A stretch of DNA of 64,000 nt from UBA5239 sp031548025. GTDB lineage: Bacteria > Verrucomicrobiota > Lentisphaeria > Victivallales > Victivallaceae. Within the stretch, counting starts at the first letter, position 1. Every line of letters starts with the position of its first letter. The stretch spans positions 1-64,000 of the forward strand of contig JAVBRM010000019.1 of the NCBI GenBank assembly GCA_031548025.1, written 5' to 3'. Made by a program: the position numbers and the translations under genes. This document shows, in pieces, positions 15,781 to 24,662 of the stretch. The notes under the pieces are model-generated. The model was not told the DNA's origin. It worked only from the letters and a program-made list of their open reading frames with translations, and searched no databases.

Positions 15781-17148
15781 ATGAGCAAGTACGATCCGAA
15801 ACCGTATCAGTTGGATTTAAATTATTACCCACACCTGGTCACTTCCGAAATTCCCGGCCCCAAAAGCACCGAGTTGCACAAGCGGGCGGAAAAATATTAC
15901 CGTGGGCTGTCGGGCCAGGTCCGGCTTTTCCCGGTGGCTTTCGAACGCGGCAGCGGCTGTATGCTGGAAGACGCGGACGGCAACCAGTTCATCGACTTCT
16001 CCAGCGGCATTTATGTGACCACGCTGGGACATTGCCATCCGAAGATTTCCGAAGCGGTCGCCAAGTATGCCAAGCAGTTGATGAATGCGCATGACTTCTC
16101 CTCGGAAATCAAAGTGCGGCTGTTGGAAAAAATGGCGTCCTGCCTGCCCGGCGATTTGAAAAGTTTCCAGCTCTACGACAGCGGCACCACCGCGGTGGAA
16201 GCCGGTTTGCGTACCTGCCGCGCCGCCACCGGCAAACACGAATTCATCAGCTGTTTCATGGATTTCCACGGCAAGAGCGGCCATGCCGTCAGCCTGGCCC
16301 GGATGACCAAGTTCAGCGGCCCGACCCGTTCACCGGGATTTTACATGGTGCCGCGCCCGGATACCTACCGTCCGTGGTGGACCCGCGAGGACGGTTCGAT
16401 CGACACCGAAAAATATCTGGAGTTTTATGATAAATTCATTACCGAAAGCACCACCGGCCAGATCGCGGCCTTCGTCCTGGAGCCGATTCAGGGTTGGGGC
16501 GGCAGCATCATGCCGCCGGATGATTTCTTCCCGAAACTGAAGAAATTCCTCGATGAGCGCAATATTCTGCTTTTCGCCGATGAAGTCCTGACCAGCATGG
16601 GCCGTACCGGCAAGTACCTCTGTATGGAACACTGGGGCGTGGTGCCGGACGTGGTCACCCTCGGCAAAGGCTTCGGCAACGGCTTCCCGGTCACCGCCAT
16701 GGCGGTCCGCACGCCCTATGCCGACGCGGTCGACAAGATCAGCGCCTCCACCAGCTACGGCGGCAACCCGATGGCTTGTGCCGCCGCCCTCGCCTGTTTT
16801 GAGGTCATCGAGGAAGAAGGACTGCTTGAGCACGCTCAGGAGTTGGAAGTGCTGTTCAGAGAGCGTATGAAGGACTGGACCTCCAAGTACAAAATCGTGG
16901 GCGACTGCCGGGTCAAGGGCTGCCTGATGGGTGTGGAATTGGTCAAGGATCAGAAGACCAAAGAACCGTTCGATGAAGCCGGCAAGCTGGTTTATCAGAA
17001 AGCGTTCCGCAAGGGCCTGGCCTGGATTCCCGCCGGTCACATTTTGCGGATGAGTCCCCCGATCGTCATGCCCAACGAAGTGGCGCAGCGCGGCATGGAC
17101 CTGATCGAAGAAGCCATTGCCGAAACCGAAAAAGAATTAATGAATTGA
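15781..17148 (+). CDS. Class III PLP-dependent aminotransferase
   Basis: Fold-type I aminotransferase of the class III group (4-aminobutyrate / acetylornithine aminotransferase-like); the exact amine donor is unknown. The 455 residues contain the cofactor-binding FADEVLTSMGRTGK (Asp267) and TLGKGFGNG, with the Schiff-base lysine at 296, plus FIDFSSGIYVTTLGHCHP near the N-terminus. Length is normal. AAGGAG precedes the ATG by 10 bases. It is the first gene of the plus-strand carbohydrate operon opposite deoR, which suggests it adds or removes an amino group on a sugar- or uronate-derived compound rather than serving general amino-acid metabolism. Confidence 0.92.
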   Translation: MSKYDPKPYQLDLNYYPHLVTSEIPGPKSTELHKRAEKYYRGLSGQVRLFPVAFERGSGCMLEDADGNQFIDFSSGIYVTTLGHCHPKISEAVAKYAKQLMNAHDFSSEIKVRLLEKMASCLPGDLKSFQLYDSGTTAVEAGLRTCRAATGKHEFISCFMDFHGKSGHAVSLARMTKFSGPTRSPGFYMVPRPDTYRPWWTREDGSIDTEKYLEFYDKFITESTTGQIAAFVLEPIQGWGGSIMPPDDFFPKLKKFLDERNILLFADEVLTSMGRTGKYLCMEHWGVVPDVVTLGKGFGNGFPVTAMAVRTPYADAVDKISASTSYGGNPMACAAALACFEVIEEEGLLEHAQELEVLFRERMKDWTSKYKIVGDCRVKGCLMGVELVKDQKTKEPFDEAGKLVYQKAFRKGLAWIPAGHILRMSPPIVMPNEVAQRGMDLIEEAIAETEKELMN

Positions 17149-17197
17149 AATTGAGCAAATCCATGGCAAGTTATCGTAAAATAACTTAAGGTGACAT

Positions 17198-18325
17198 ATG
17201 AAAGTATACAAAGTAGGCATGGTGGGTTTCGGATTTATCGGTAAGGTTCACGCTTATGGGCATTTGAACATTCCGTTGTACTACGACCAGAGTGAGTTCA
17301 AGTCGCAGATCACCCATCTCTGTACCTCCCGGCCGGAAACCGCCGCCAAAGGCGCCGCCCAGATCGGCGGCGCCGCCACCGTAAGCGATTACCGCGAGAT
17401 TACCGAAAACCCGGAAATCGACGTGGTGGATATCTGTACTCCGAACAATCTGCATCTGGAAGCGTTGCTTTCGGCTATGAAAAACCAGAAGCATATCTAT
17501 TGCGACAAGCCGCTGGTGGCTACCTATGAGGAAGCGCTGCAGATCCAGGAAGCCATGAAGGAGTATCGCGAGACCGCGCAAATGACCTTGCAGAACCGCT
17601 TTTTCCCGGCGACCATGCGCGCGAAGCAATTGGTCGAGGAAGGGCGCATCGGCGAGATTCTGGAATTTCGCGGCGAATACCTCCACTCCGGCAGCGCCGA
17701 CCCCAAAGCGCCGCTCAAGTGGAAGCTGGAAGCCGGAACCATCGCCGACCTCGGCAGTCATATCCTCGACCTGCTGCACTCCATGCTCGGTGATTATGCC
17801 GAAGTCATGGCCGCCACCCACATCGCCTACCCCGAGCGCCCCGGCGTGAACGGCGGCATGTTGAAAGTTACCGCCGAGGACAACATGCTGGTACTGGCCA
17901 AGCTTCCGAATGGCGCGGTCGGACAGATCGGAGCGTCCAAAATCGCCACCGGCATCGAGGATGAGGTCCGTTTCGAAATTCACGGTAGCAAGGGGGCTTT
18001 GCGCTACAATTGCATGGACCCGCACCACCTGATGTTTTACGATACGGCGGCCACGGCCAAACCGCTGGGCGGCTGCCGGGGCTGGACCGCCATCGACTGC
18101 GGCCAGCGCTTCGACGCTCCCGCCGGGTTCCCGACTCCCAAAGCCTCCATCGGCTGGATGCGTAGCCACATGCACTGTCTGTACAACTTCCTCGACAGTG
18201 TGCATCGCGGCGTCCCCGGCAACCCGGGGCTTGAGCAGGGCATTTATATTCAATACCTGATGGACAAAATCAAAGAATCCGCCGCCACCGGGCAGTGGAT
18301 CAAACTCAAAGGCTTTTTATCATGA
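17198..18325 (+). CDS. Gfo/Idh/MocA-family oxidoreductase
   Basis: NAD(P)-dependent sugar or polyol dehydrogenase. The 375 residues have an N-terminal Rossmann fold (KVGMVGFGFIGKVHAYGH), the catalytic-lysine motif in the form YCDKPLVATYEEA, and a C-terminal alpha/beta domain with LGSHILDLLHSMLG, whose histidine is commonly catalytic. No signal peptide, so cytoplasmic. AAGGTG precedes the ATG. Its stop overlaps the next gene by 4 bases (ATGA). In this operon it probably oxidises or epimerises a sugar released by the GH28 enzymes. Confidence 0.92.
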   Translation: MKVYKVGMVGFGFIGKVHAYGHLNIPLYYDQSEFKSQITHLCTSRPETAAKGAAQIGGAATVSDYREITENPEIDVVDICTPNNLHLEALLSAMKNQKHIYCDKPLVATYEEALQIQEAMKEYRETAQMTLQNRFFPATMRAKQLVEEGRIGEILEFRGEYLHSGSADPKAPLKWKLEAGTIADLGSHILDLLHSMLGDYAEVMAATHIAYPERPGVNGGMLKVTAEDNMLVLAKLPNGAVGQIGASKIATGIEDEVRFEIHGSKGALRYNCMDPHHLMFYDTAATAKPLGGCRGWTAIDCGQRFDAPAGFPTPKASIGWMRSHMHCLYNFLDSVHRGVPGNPGLEQGIYIQYLMDKIKESAATGQWIKLKGFLS

Positions 18326-19776
18326 AAAACGAACTGAGAATAGGCTGGAGCGAATGCGACGTCACTCCGGTCACCGACAAACCAATTCCGTTGTATGGTC
18401 AATATTATGCCCGGCTCTCCACCGGTATACACTCGCCGCTGAAAACCGTGGCGGTGGCTTTCGAATCCGGCAGCGAACAGGCGCTGATGGCCTCACTGGA
18501 TCTGGTCAATTTTCCGGAAGCATTTCAGCAGGAAATCCGCGAGCGGGTGGTGAAACTCGAACCCGGCATCGATCCGAAGAAAATTTTCCTGAACGCCATT
18601 CACACCCACAACGGCCCGTCGGTGGCACACATCGGCTTGTCCAACCGCTGGCAGATCGATTTCGACGGCGATCCGGAAGGCAGTTACAGCCACTATGCGG
18701 AGTTCGCGGCTCCCCTGATCGCCGAAAATCTGGTCAAAGCCTGGCGTGACCGTCGTCCCGGCGGGATCGGGCGCGCTTTCGGAACGGCCCGGATCGGGCA
18801 TTGCCGCCGCGCGGTTTATGCCGACGGCACTGCCGAAATGTACGGCGACACCACCCGGCGCGATTTCGTCGGCATGGAAGCCGGTGAAGATTCCGGCGTC
18901 GATATGCTTTTCACCTACGATCCGGACGGCAAGCCGACCGGAATGCTGATGAATGTCGCCTGTCCCTCGCAAGCCATGGAATCCACTTATGTGGTATCCT
19001 CGGATTTCGCCGGGGCCACCCGCGAACTGTTGAAAAAAGAATACGGCGAAAACTTCCGCATGCTTTATCAGATCAGCCCGGCCGGATGCCAGTCGCCGCG
19101 CGACTTGGTCCGCCACTATGCCACCGAGCCGGATTTCTGGCATGAGGATGGAGTAGCGGTGTTGGCGGAGCGGTTGGTCAACGCGGTCAAATGCGCCGAA
19201 TTTGCCCCGGTCGATTTCCAGCCGGTGGTGAAACACACTGCCCGGCGGGTGTCCCTGCCGCGCCGCCGCGCTTCTTATTGCGACTATACCCAAGCCCAGG
19301 CGGAATTCGCCAGACTGGTCGCAATCATGCCGGAAAAAGAAGCGTTTCGCGAGTTCTGCCGCGAAGTCAAAGAAAATGAACAGATTCCCGGCCGCCCCGG
19401 TCCGTATGACAGCAAACTGCATCATTTTGTCCTGATCGAAAACGCAAAAGCGGTCATTACCCGTTATGAAATGCAGGACGCCAACCCCAATATTGAATTC
19501 GATCTGAATACCGTCCGGCTCGGCGACGCGGCGATAGCCAACAACCCGTTCGAACTGTATCTGGAATTCGGCCATATCATTAAGGCCCGCAGCAAAGCTT
19601 GCCAAACTCTGCTGGTCCAGCTCTCCGGTTCTTCCTTCGGTTATTTGCCCAGCCCTGCCGCCGAAAAACTTGGCGGTTACGGCGGCTTGATCATCAACGG
19701 CCATGTCGGCTCCGACGGCGGTTACCTGCTGGCGGACCTGACAGTGGAGGCCATTAACCAGCTTTTTGAGGAATAA
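18322..19776 (+). CDS. Neutral/alkaline ceramidase-like N-terminal domain protein
   Basis: Cytoplasmic member of the neutral/alkaline non-lysosomal ceramidase N-terminal family. Signs are IGWSECDVTPVTDKP at the start, the metal-binding FLNAIHTHNGPSV, NVACPSQAMESTYVVSSDF and YQISPAGCQSPRDLV. At 484 residues it has the catalytic region without the C-terminal immunoglobulin-like domain of true ceramidases and without a signal peptide. Such proteins are common in polysaccharide loci of Lentisphaerae and Planctomycetes, where the substrate is unknown and probably not a ceramide. The start at 18322 gives an ATGA overlap with the Gfo/Idh gene; a longer frame from 18295 is not favoured. Confidence 0.83.
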   Translation: MKNELRIGWSECDVTPVTDKPIPLYGQYYARLSTGIHSPLKTVAVAFESGSEQALMASLDLVNFPEAFQQEIRERVVKLEPGIDPKKIFLNAIHTHNGPSVAHIGLSNRWQIDFDGDPEGSYSHYAEFAAPLIAENLVKAWRDRRPGGIGRAFGTARIGHCRRAVYADGTAEMYGDTTRRDFVGMEAGEDSGVDMLFTYDPDGKPTGMLMNVACPSQAMESTYVVSSDFAGATRELLKKEYGENFRMLYQISPAGCQSPRDLVRHYATEPDFWHEDGVAVLAERLVNAVKCAEFAPVDFQPVVKHTARRVSLPRRRASYCDYTQAQAEFARLVAIMPEKEAFREFCREVKENEQIPGRPGPYDSKLHHFVLIENAKAVITRYEMQDANPNIEFDLNTVRLGDAAIANNPFELYLEFGHIIKARSKACQTLLVQLSGSSFGYLPSPAAEKLGGYGGLIINGHVGSDGGYLLADLTVEAINQLFEE

Positions 19777-19780
19777 GAAT

Positions 19781-20887
19781 ATGGATATTACGGTCAAAAA
19801 TGGAATGATTCAACAGGCAATCGACGCCGTTCACGCCGGGGGCGGCGGCCGGGTAGTTCTGGAAGCGGGAGTACATCCCTACGCTACCATCTACCTGAAA
19901 AGCAATGTCGAGTTGCACCTGACCGCCGGAGCCAGGTTGCAGGGCAGCAGCAATCCCTCCGATTACGACGATTTCAGCACCGAACTGCCCAACTCACCGG
20001 AAGGAAGCCGTAAATGCCTGCTGGCCGCTCTGGACGCCGAAAATATCGCGGTCACCGGCCCCGGCGAGATCAACGGCGCCGGGCCGGATTTCTATGACCG
20101 CAATGTCCCGGAGGGGTCGTTTTTCGCCAAGCCGCCGCATCCGCGGCCGCGCATGGTGCAGTTTTACCGCTGCCGCAATATCCGGCTCGAGGATACTTCT
20201 TTCATCGACTCCCCCGGCTGGACCATGTGGCTGGCCGACTGTGAAAACGTCAACATTCACCGGGTCAAGGTCGAGGGGAACCAGCAGATGATCAACAATG
20301 ACGGCATTGATATCGACGCTTGCCGCAACGTCAGCGTCAGCGACAGTTTTTTCAAGACCGGCGACGACTGTTTCATTCTGCGGGCCATTCCCAAATCACC
20401 GGACCGGGAACCGGTCTGCGAAAATGTCACCATGACCAATTGCGTGTTGGACAGCCGCTGCCAGGGCATCCGGGTCGGCTGCCCGAGCGACGGTACCATC
20501 CGCAACTGTACTTTCAGCAACCTGGTCATCAACGGCCGGGGTAACGGCATCAACATCAACAATCCCAAGCGCTATCTGCGCCAGGGGTGTCAGGGCAATA
20601 TGAATCTGCACGACGTCACTTTCAACAATCTGACGATCAACAGCGGCCGGGTACCGATCTGGATCAACGTGGAGGAAGGTATCCGGTTGCGCAGTCTCGG
20701 CCGGATGACTTTTTCCAACATCCGGATCAAAGCGCCGCAGCCCATACGCCTCGACGGCTGCCCGGAAACCTATATCGAAAACGTCCGTTTCAGCGAAATT
20801 TACGCTGAAATCAGCGGAAATACTCCGATTGCGGCGACCTATTGCCGCCGGTTAACTCTCAATCAGGTGGAATTGAACAATGAATAA
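19781..20887 (+). CDS. GH28-family (polygalacturonase-like) protein, cytoplasmic
   Basis: Right-handed beta-helix glycoside hydrolase family 28 protein, 368 residues. The catalytic-site motifs NNDGIDIDAC and TGDDCFILR are present, with the acid/base aspartates, but the usual GHG motif is replaced by RCQGIRVG, so substrate or mechanism may differ from true polygalacturonase. No signal peptide: the ATG at 19781 has GAGG nine bases upstream, while the longer frame from a TTG at 19766 only adds five residues. It acts on imported oligosaccharides if active. It overlaps the next gene by 8 bases and sits between the ceramidase-like and isomerase-like genes. Confidence 0.87.
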   Translation: MDITVKNGMIQQAIDAVHAGGGGRVVLEAGVHPYATIYLKSNVELHLTAGARLQGSSNPSDYDDFSTELPNSPEGSRKCLLAALDAENIAVTGPGEINGAGPDFYDRNVPEGSFFAKPPHPRPRMVQFYRCRNIRLEDTSFIDSPGWTMWLADCENVNIHRVKVEGNQQMINNDGIDIDACRNVSVSDSFFKTGDDCFILRAIPKSPDREPVCENVTMTNCVLDSRCQGIRVGCPSDGTIRNCTFSNLVINGRGNGININNPKRYLRQGCQGNMNLHDVTFNNLTINSGRVPIWINVEEGIRLRSLGRMTFSNIRIKAPQPIRLDGCPETYIENVRFSEIYAEISGNTPIAATYCRRLTLNQVELNNE

Positions 20888-22232
20888 AATCAGAGCCGCT
20901 TTTGTCGGATTCGGGGAGGTCAACACCCCGCGCGAATTTATCGATGAACGTTGTGCCAAAGCCGCGGAAATGCTCCGCGCCGAAGGCCTGGAACTGACCA
21001 TAGCCAAACCGGTCAGCGATGACCCCGCCGGGCGCGAAGCGGCCCGTGCCGCAGCCGAATTATCCATCGGCGAATGGGATGTCCTGATCCTGGCGGTGGC
21101 CGGCTGGATTCCCTCATGGGCGGTCTTTCGCACCATCGAGAAATTCAAGCACAAGCCGATGGTTCTGTGGGGTCTCAGCGGCTGGCACGAAGGCAACCGT
21201 TTCATCACCACTGCCGACCAGGCCGGAACCACCGCATTGCGTGCTCCCATGGCCGCTATGGGTTATAAATTCAAGTATGTCGTCAGCAAATACGAACAGC
21301 CATGGCCGGTTGCGGAAGTAGTCAGCTACGCCACCGCCGCCGCTGCCGCCGCACAACTGCGTGACGCGGTTATCGGCATGGCCGGATATCGCGACATGCG
21401 TCTGTACGGCACTATGTACGACGGCATCGGCATGAAAGGCAGAATCGGCCCGGAAATCGAACATTTCGAGCTCCTTGAAGCCGTTCAGCGGATGGAAGGC
21501 ATTTCGGAAACCGAAGTGGCCAAAATCGCCGCCGAAGTCCGCCAGAGCTGGCAGTTCACCAAAGAACCGCAACCCGGCACGGTCGAAAATTCCGTCCGCC
21601 TTTACCTGGCATTCCGGGAGATTATCGAAGAACGCGGTTATGCCGCTTTCTCCTACAACGACGTGGACGGAGTCAAAAAGCTCCTCAAATTCGCCCCCGC
21701 CGGAGCCATGACGCTGCTGCATGACCGCATGGATATCTCCACCGTGCCCGAAAACGACTGTCCCGGCGCGGTCACCCAGTTGATGGTCCGCTACCTCACC
21801 GGCCAGGCCGGAGCGTATCTCGAATTCTATGAATTCTTCACCGACGGCGCTTTAATGGGCGTACCGGATTATGTCCCGGCGGAAATCGTCGAAGGCAAAA
21901 TCACGGTCATGCCGAACGCGTTCGGTTCCTTCGGCGAGGGCCTGTTGAACGTTTCCAAGCTGAAAACCGGCCCGGTAACCATCGTCCGCCTCGGATCTGA
22001 TTACACACTCCATGTCGCCACCGGAACAGCGGAAGCTCCGCCCGCCTGGGAAGAAGCCGGCTGGACTCCGCCCGCCCCGCAATTGCCCAGTTTGAAAATC
22101 AAATTCGACGGTTGCACCGATGAATTTCTCAGTAACGTCATGGGGCAGCATTACATCATCTGTTACGGCAATCACGCCGATAAACTCCGCGATCTCGCAA
22201 GCATCCTCCAAATCCCTTATCTGAAGGTTTGA
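20880..22232 (+). CDS. L-fucose/L-arabinose isomerase-like protein
   Basis: A 450-residue cytoplasmic protein resembling the fucose/arabinose isomerase fold: an N-terminal alpha/beta region (AAFVGFGEVNTPREFIDERC), a middle region with WDVLILAVAGWIPSWAVFR and VLWGLSGWHEGNRF, and a C-terminal beta barrel with metal-ligand candidates (FSYNDVDGVKK, MGQHYIICYGNH). It would convert a ketose to an aldose. Identity with named isomerases is low, so the substrate is unknown. It overlaps the preceding GH28 gene by 8 bases and is followed after 4 bases by the next GH28 gene, which shows tight translational coupling. Confidence 0.78.
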   Translation: MNKIRAAFVGFGEVNTPREFIDERCAKAAEMLRAEGLELTIAKPVSDDPAGREAARAAAELSIGEWDVLILAVAGWIPSWAVFRTIEKFKHKPMVLWGLSGWHEGNRFITTADQAGTTALRAPMAAMGYKFKYVVSKYEQPWPVAEVVSYATAAAAAAQLRDAVIGMAGYRDMRLYGTMYDGIGMKGRIGPEIEHFELLEAVQRMEGISETEVAKIAAEVRQSWQFTKEPQPGTVENSVRLYLAFREIIEERGYAAFSYNDVDGVKKLLKFAPAGAMTLLHDRMDISTVPENDCPGAVTQLMVRYLTGQAGAYLEFYEFFTDGALMGVPDYVPAEIVEGKITVMPNAFGSFGEGLLNVSKLKTGPVTIVRLGSDYTLHVATGTAEAPPAWEEAGWTPPAPQLPSLKIKFDGCTDEFLSNVMGQHYIICYGNHADKLRDLASILQIPYLKV

Positions 22233-22236
22233 AGCC

Positions 22237-23523
22237 ATGAACAACGTCAGAGATTTCGGCGCCGTCGGTGACGGCGTCACCAAAGACACTGTCGCCATCC
22301 AAAGAGCAATCGACGCGGGAGGAATCGTCTTCTTCCCGCCCGGCACCTACCTTACCGGCACGATTTACCTCAAATCGCACGGCGGTCTGGACCTGGCCCC
22401 CGGCGCGGTCCTGCTCGGCAGCCCCGACAAAGAGGATTACAACGCCGATGATTTTTGCCCGCAAAACCGTGTTTTCGTCAAAGAAAAGGTCAGCGGAGCC
22501 CACCTGGTGGTGGCAGTGGAACAGGAAAATATCACCATCCGCGGCGGCGGCAGAATCGACGGCAACCGCCAGGCCTTTATGCCCGATCCGCTTCCGTCGG
22601 ACCCCAAGTATTCCATTTACCCCGAATGGCGTCCGGGGCAGATGATATTTGTCTGCGAATGTACCAACGTCACCATCTGCGAAATTGAACTTTATCATGC
22701 CCCGTACTGGACCTGTTTTCTCCACGGCTGCGAACAGGCAACCATTTACGGGGTGCGTATCTGGAACGATCGGCGCACTCACAACGGCGACGGCATCGAC
22801 ATCGACTGCTGCCGCTATGTGACGATCAGTGATTGCATCATCGATAGCGGCGACGATTGCATTACCTTGCGCGCCAACAGCAAACCGCTGAAGAATCCCA
22901 AACCTTGCGAATATGTGACCATCAGCAACTGCGTCCTCAGTACCCGCTGTTGCGCGTTCCGGGTAGGTGTGGGCAACGGCGTCATCCGGCACTGCACGAT
23001 CAGTAATATTTCAATATTCAAAACCCGTAGCGGCATTCAGGTCATTTCGCGCTACAGCCCAGCCTCGGAAGGAGTCCAAATCGAAGACGTAATGTTCAGC
23101 AATATCATGTTCGAATGCGTTCGTCCAATCGCCGTTACCACGGACGTCCGTGGACCTCAACCGGAAGCGGGCAAATCGATCCGCCGGATCAGTTTCAGCC
23201 ATCTTCGCGGCTCGGCTACCCAGTCCTGTTTTATCGAGGGCAACAATCCCGGTGATGTCAGCGAAATCACGCTGAACAATGTAGTTTTCGATTATTCCGG
23301 CGGGGAGGACATCCAGAGCGGCGAAGGCCTGATTTACGGTGAATTCGGCGTCAAAGCCGCGTCCGCCGCATTTTATCTGGTCAATGCCGACGACGTCGAT
23401 TTCGAGAAGGTCAGGGTCAATTTCCGCACCGATCATCCGAACTGGCGCAACGGCCTGAAAGCCATCAATTCCACCAAGGTCAAAACCAACAATTGCGATT
23501 TCGGCAAAAGTGTTGAAATCTGA
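22237..23523 (+). CDS. Second GH28-family protein, cytoplasmic
   Basis: A 428-residue right-handed beta-helix protein of the GH28/pectate-lyase-superfamily type, beginning with the helix cap NNVRDFGAVGDGVTKDTVAI. It has NGDGIDIDCC and SGDDCITLRA with the expected aspartates, and as in the other GH28 here GHG is replaced, by RCCAFRVG. No signal peptide. The two GH28 proteins are diverged, not a recent duplication. It is the last gene of the carbohydrate operon and ends just before a strong hairpin. The shared missing histidine suggests both belong to one atypical GH28 subgroup with a related substrate. Confidence 0.87.
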   Translation: MNNVRDFGAVGDGVTKDTVAIQRAIDAGGIVFFPPGTYLTGTIYLKSHGGLDLAPGAVLLGSPDKEDYNADDFCPQNRVFVKEKVSGAHLVVAVEQENITIRGGGRIDGNRQAFMPDPLPSDPKYSIYPEWRPGQMIFVCECTNVTICEIELYHAPYWTCFLHGCEQATIYGVRIWNDRRTHNGDGIDIDCCRYVTISDCIIDSGDDCITLRANSKPLKNPKPCEYVTISNCVLSTRCCAFRVGVGNGVIRHCTISNISIFKTRSGIQVISRYSPASEGVQIEDVMFSNIMFECVRPIAVTTDVRGPQPEAGKSIRRISFSHLRGSATQSCFIEGNNPGDVSEITLNNVVFDYSGGEDIQSGEGLIYGEFGVKAASAAFYLVNADDVDFEKVRVNFRTDHPNWRNGLKAINSTKVKTNNCDFGKSVEI

Positions 23524-23531
23524 AGCAGACT

Positions 23532-23564
23532 TTGAGGGAGTCAGAAATTACTGAACTCCCTCAA
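23532..23564. terminator. Bidirectional hairpin between GH28 and araC-type genes
   Basis: TTGAGGGAGT (23532-23541) pairs perfectly with ACTCCCTCAA (23555-23564) around a 13-base loop. It lies 9 bases after the GH28 stop and includes the stop of the convergent AraC-type gene. There is no long T-run on either side, so termination strength is uncertain. Confidence 0.62.
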
Positions 23565-24403
23565 TTCTGCGAATTGTGAATTTTGCGGTATTCATTCGGG
23601 GTCAGGCCGTATCTTTTCTTGAACATGGCGCAAAAATGTTCGGTATCATTGAATCCGAGATCTCCGGAAATTTCATGAATTTTCAATTTCAAGTTGCTGG
23701 ACAGAGATTGGCAGGCATGTTGAAATTTCAGATTGATCAGGTATTGGCCCGGAGGGCAATCATAAAAACGGTTCCAATGCCTGATGAAGGTGCTGCGACT
23801 CATGCCATGGTGAGCCGCCAAAGCAAGAATATCGATCTTTTCCCGGTAATGAATCTGAAAATATGAGGCTATTTTTCGGATTTTCACTTCATAATGGTCT
23901 TGCCGGCTCGTTTGGGAAGCGGCATCGAAAATCAACAGTTCCACCAATTGCAGAGCCACCATGTCGATTTGGTCGGCAATGCCGTAATCATGCGAAGATT
24001 TTGTCATTTCCGTCAATTCAGCAATCAATTTGTTCTTCGTATGGTTCAGTTCAATATTCCAGATCGGCACATCGGGAAAACGAAAGAGATCGCGCAGTGA
24101 TTTTTCCGTTTCAGGCGTATAAATAACACTGATTGCCTCGCGGGGGACTTTGGTCGCATACTGGTGATGAATTTGGGGGCTCTTGATGACAACATGCGGA
24201 AACCCGGTAATGTATTTTACTCCGTCCAGATAATCAATGGCTTCAGATTCCTGGGAATACATTCTTATGCAAAATTCAAATCGATCCGAACAGCAGCCTC
24301 CCACCCTCGGCACTATTCCTCCATGGGTATAGCCGATTTCCTTTACTTGATAAGGAAATCGCGATAAACGCGGAGAATTTTTTATGCTTACCTTAAACCA
24401 CAT
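23561..24403 (-). CDS. AraC-family transcriptional regulator
   Basis: A 280-residue regulator with a cupin-like sensor domain (about 1-170) and a C-terminal double helix-turn-helix. The DNA-binding part is textbook: YREKIDILALAAHHGMSRST, then HRWNRFYDCPPGQYLINLKF-like spacing (here IRHWNRFYDCPPGQYL) and LGFNDTEHFCAMFKKRYG near the end. GGAG lies five bases before the ATG. Convergent with the carbohydrate operon and divergent from the M29-like gene across a 259-base AT-rich gap, so it may control either one. Confidence 0.93.
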   Translation of the reverse strand: MWFKVSIKNSPRLSRFPYQVKEIGYTHGGIVPRVGGCCSDRFEFCIRMYSQESEAIDYLDGVKYITGFPHVVIKSPQIHHQYATKVPREAISVIYTPETEKSLRDLFRFPDVPIWNIELNHTKNKLIAELTEMTKSSHDYGIADQIDMVALQLVELLIFDAASQTSRQDHYEVKIRKIASYFQIHYREKIDILALAAHHGMSRSTFIRHWNRFYDCPPGQYLINLKFQHACQSLSSNLKLKIHEISGDLGFNDTEHFCAMFKKRYGLTPNEYRKIHNSQN

Positions 24404-24662
24404 TTTTACTCCATGAAAAAATAACTATATATTATTGACAAATTTATCCTTGTTTTATGCGGACAATGAGATTATAATTATAATATAACAGCAAATTGTA
24501 TAAAATCAAAAGGATTCCCGCATGATAAATTGTCACTTTAAACCAATCCCGCACAGTTTTGTTTATGGATTATTTTATTGCATTTATTAAATTTCTGGAT
24601 GTTATAGCAACAATTTATATAAAGAATTACAATTAAAACATTAAAAAAAAGGAGTTTATTAG

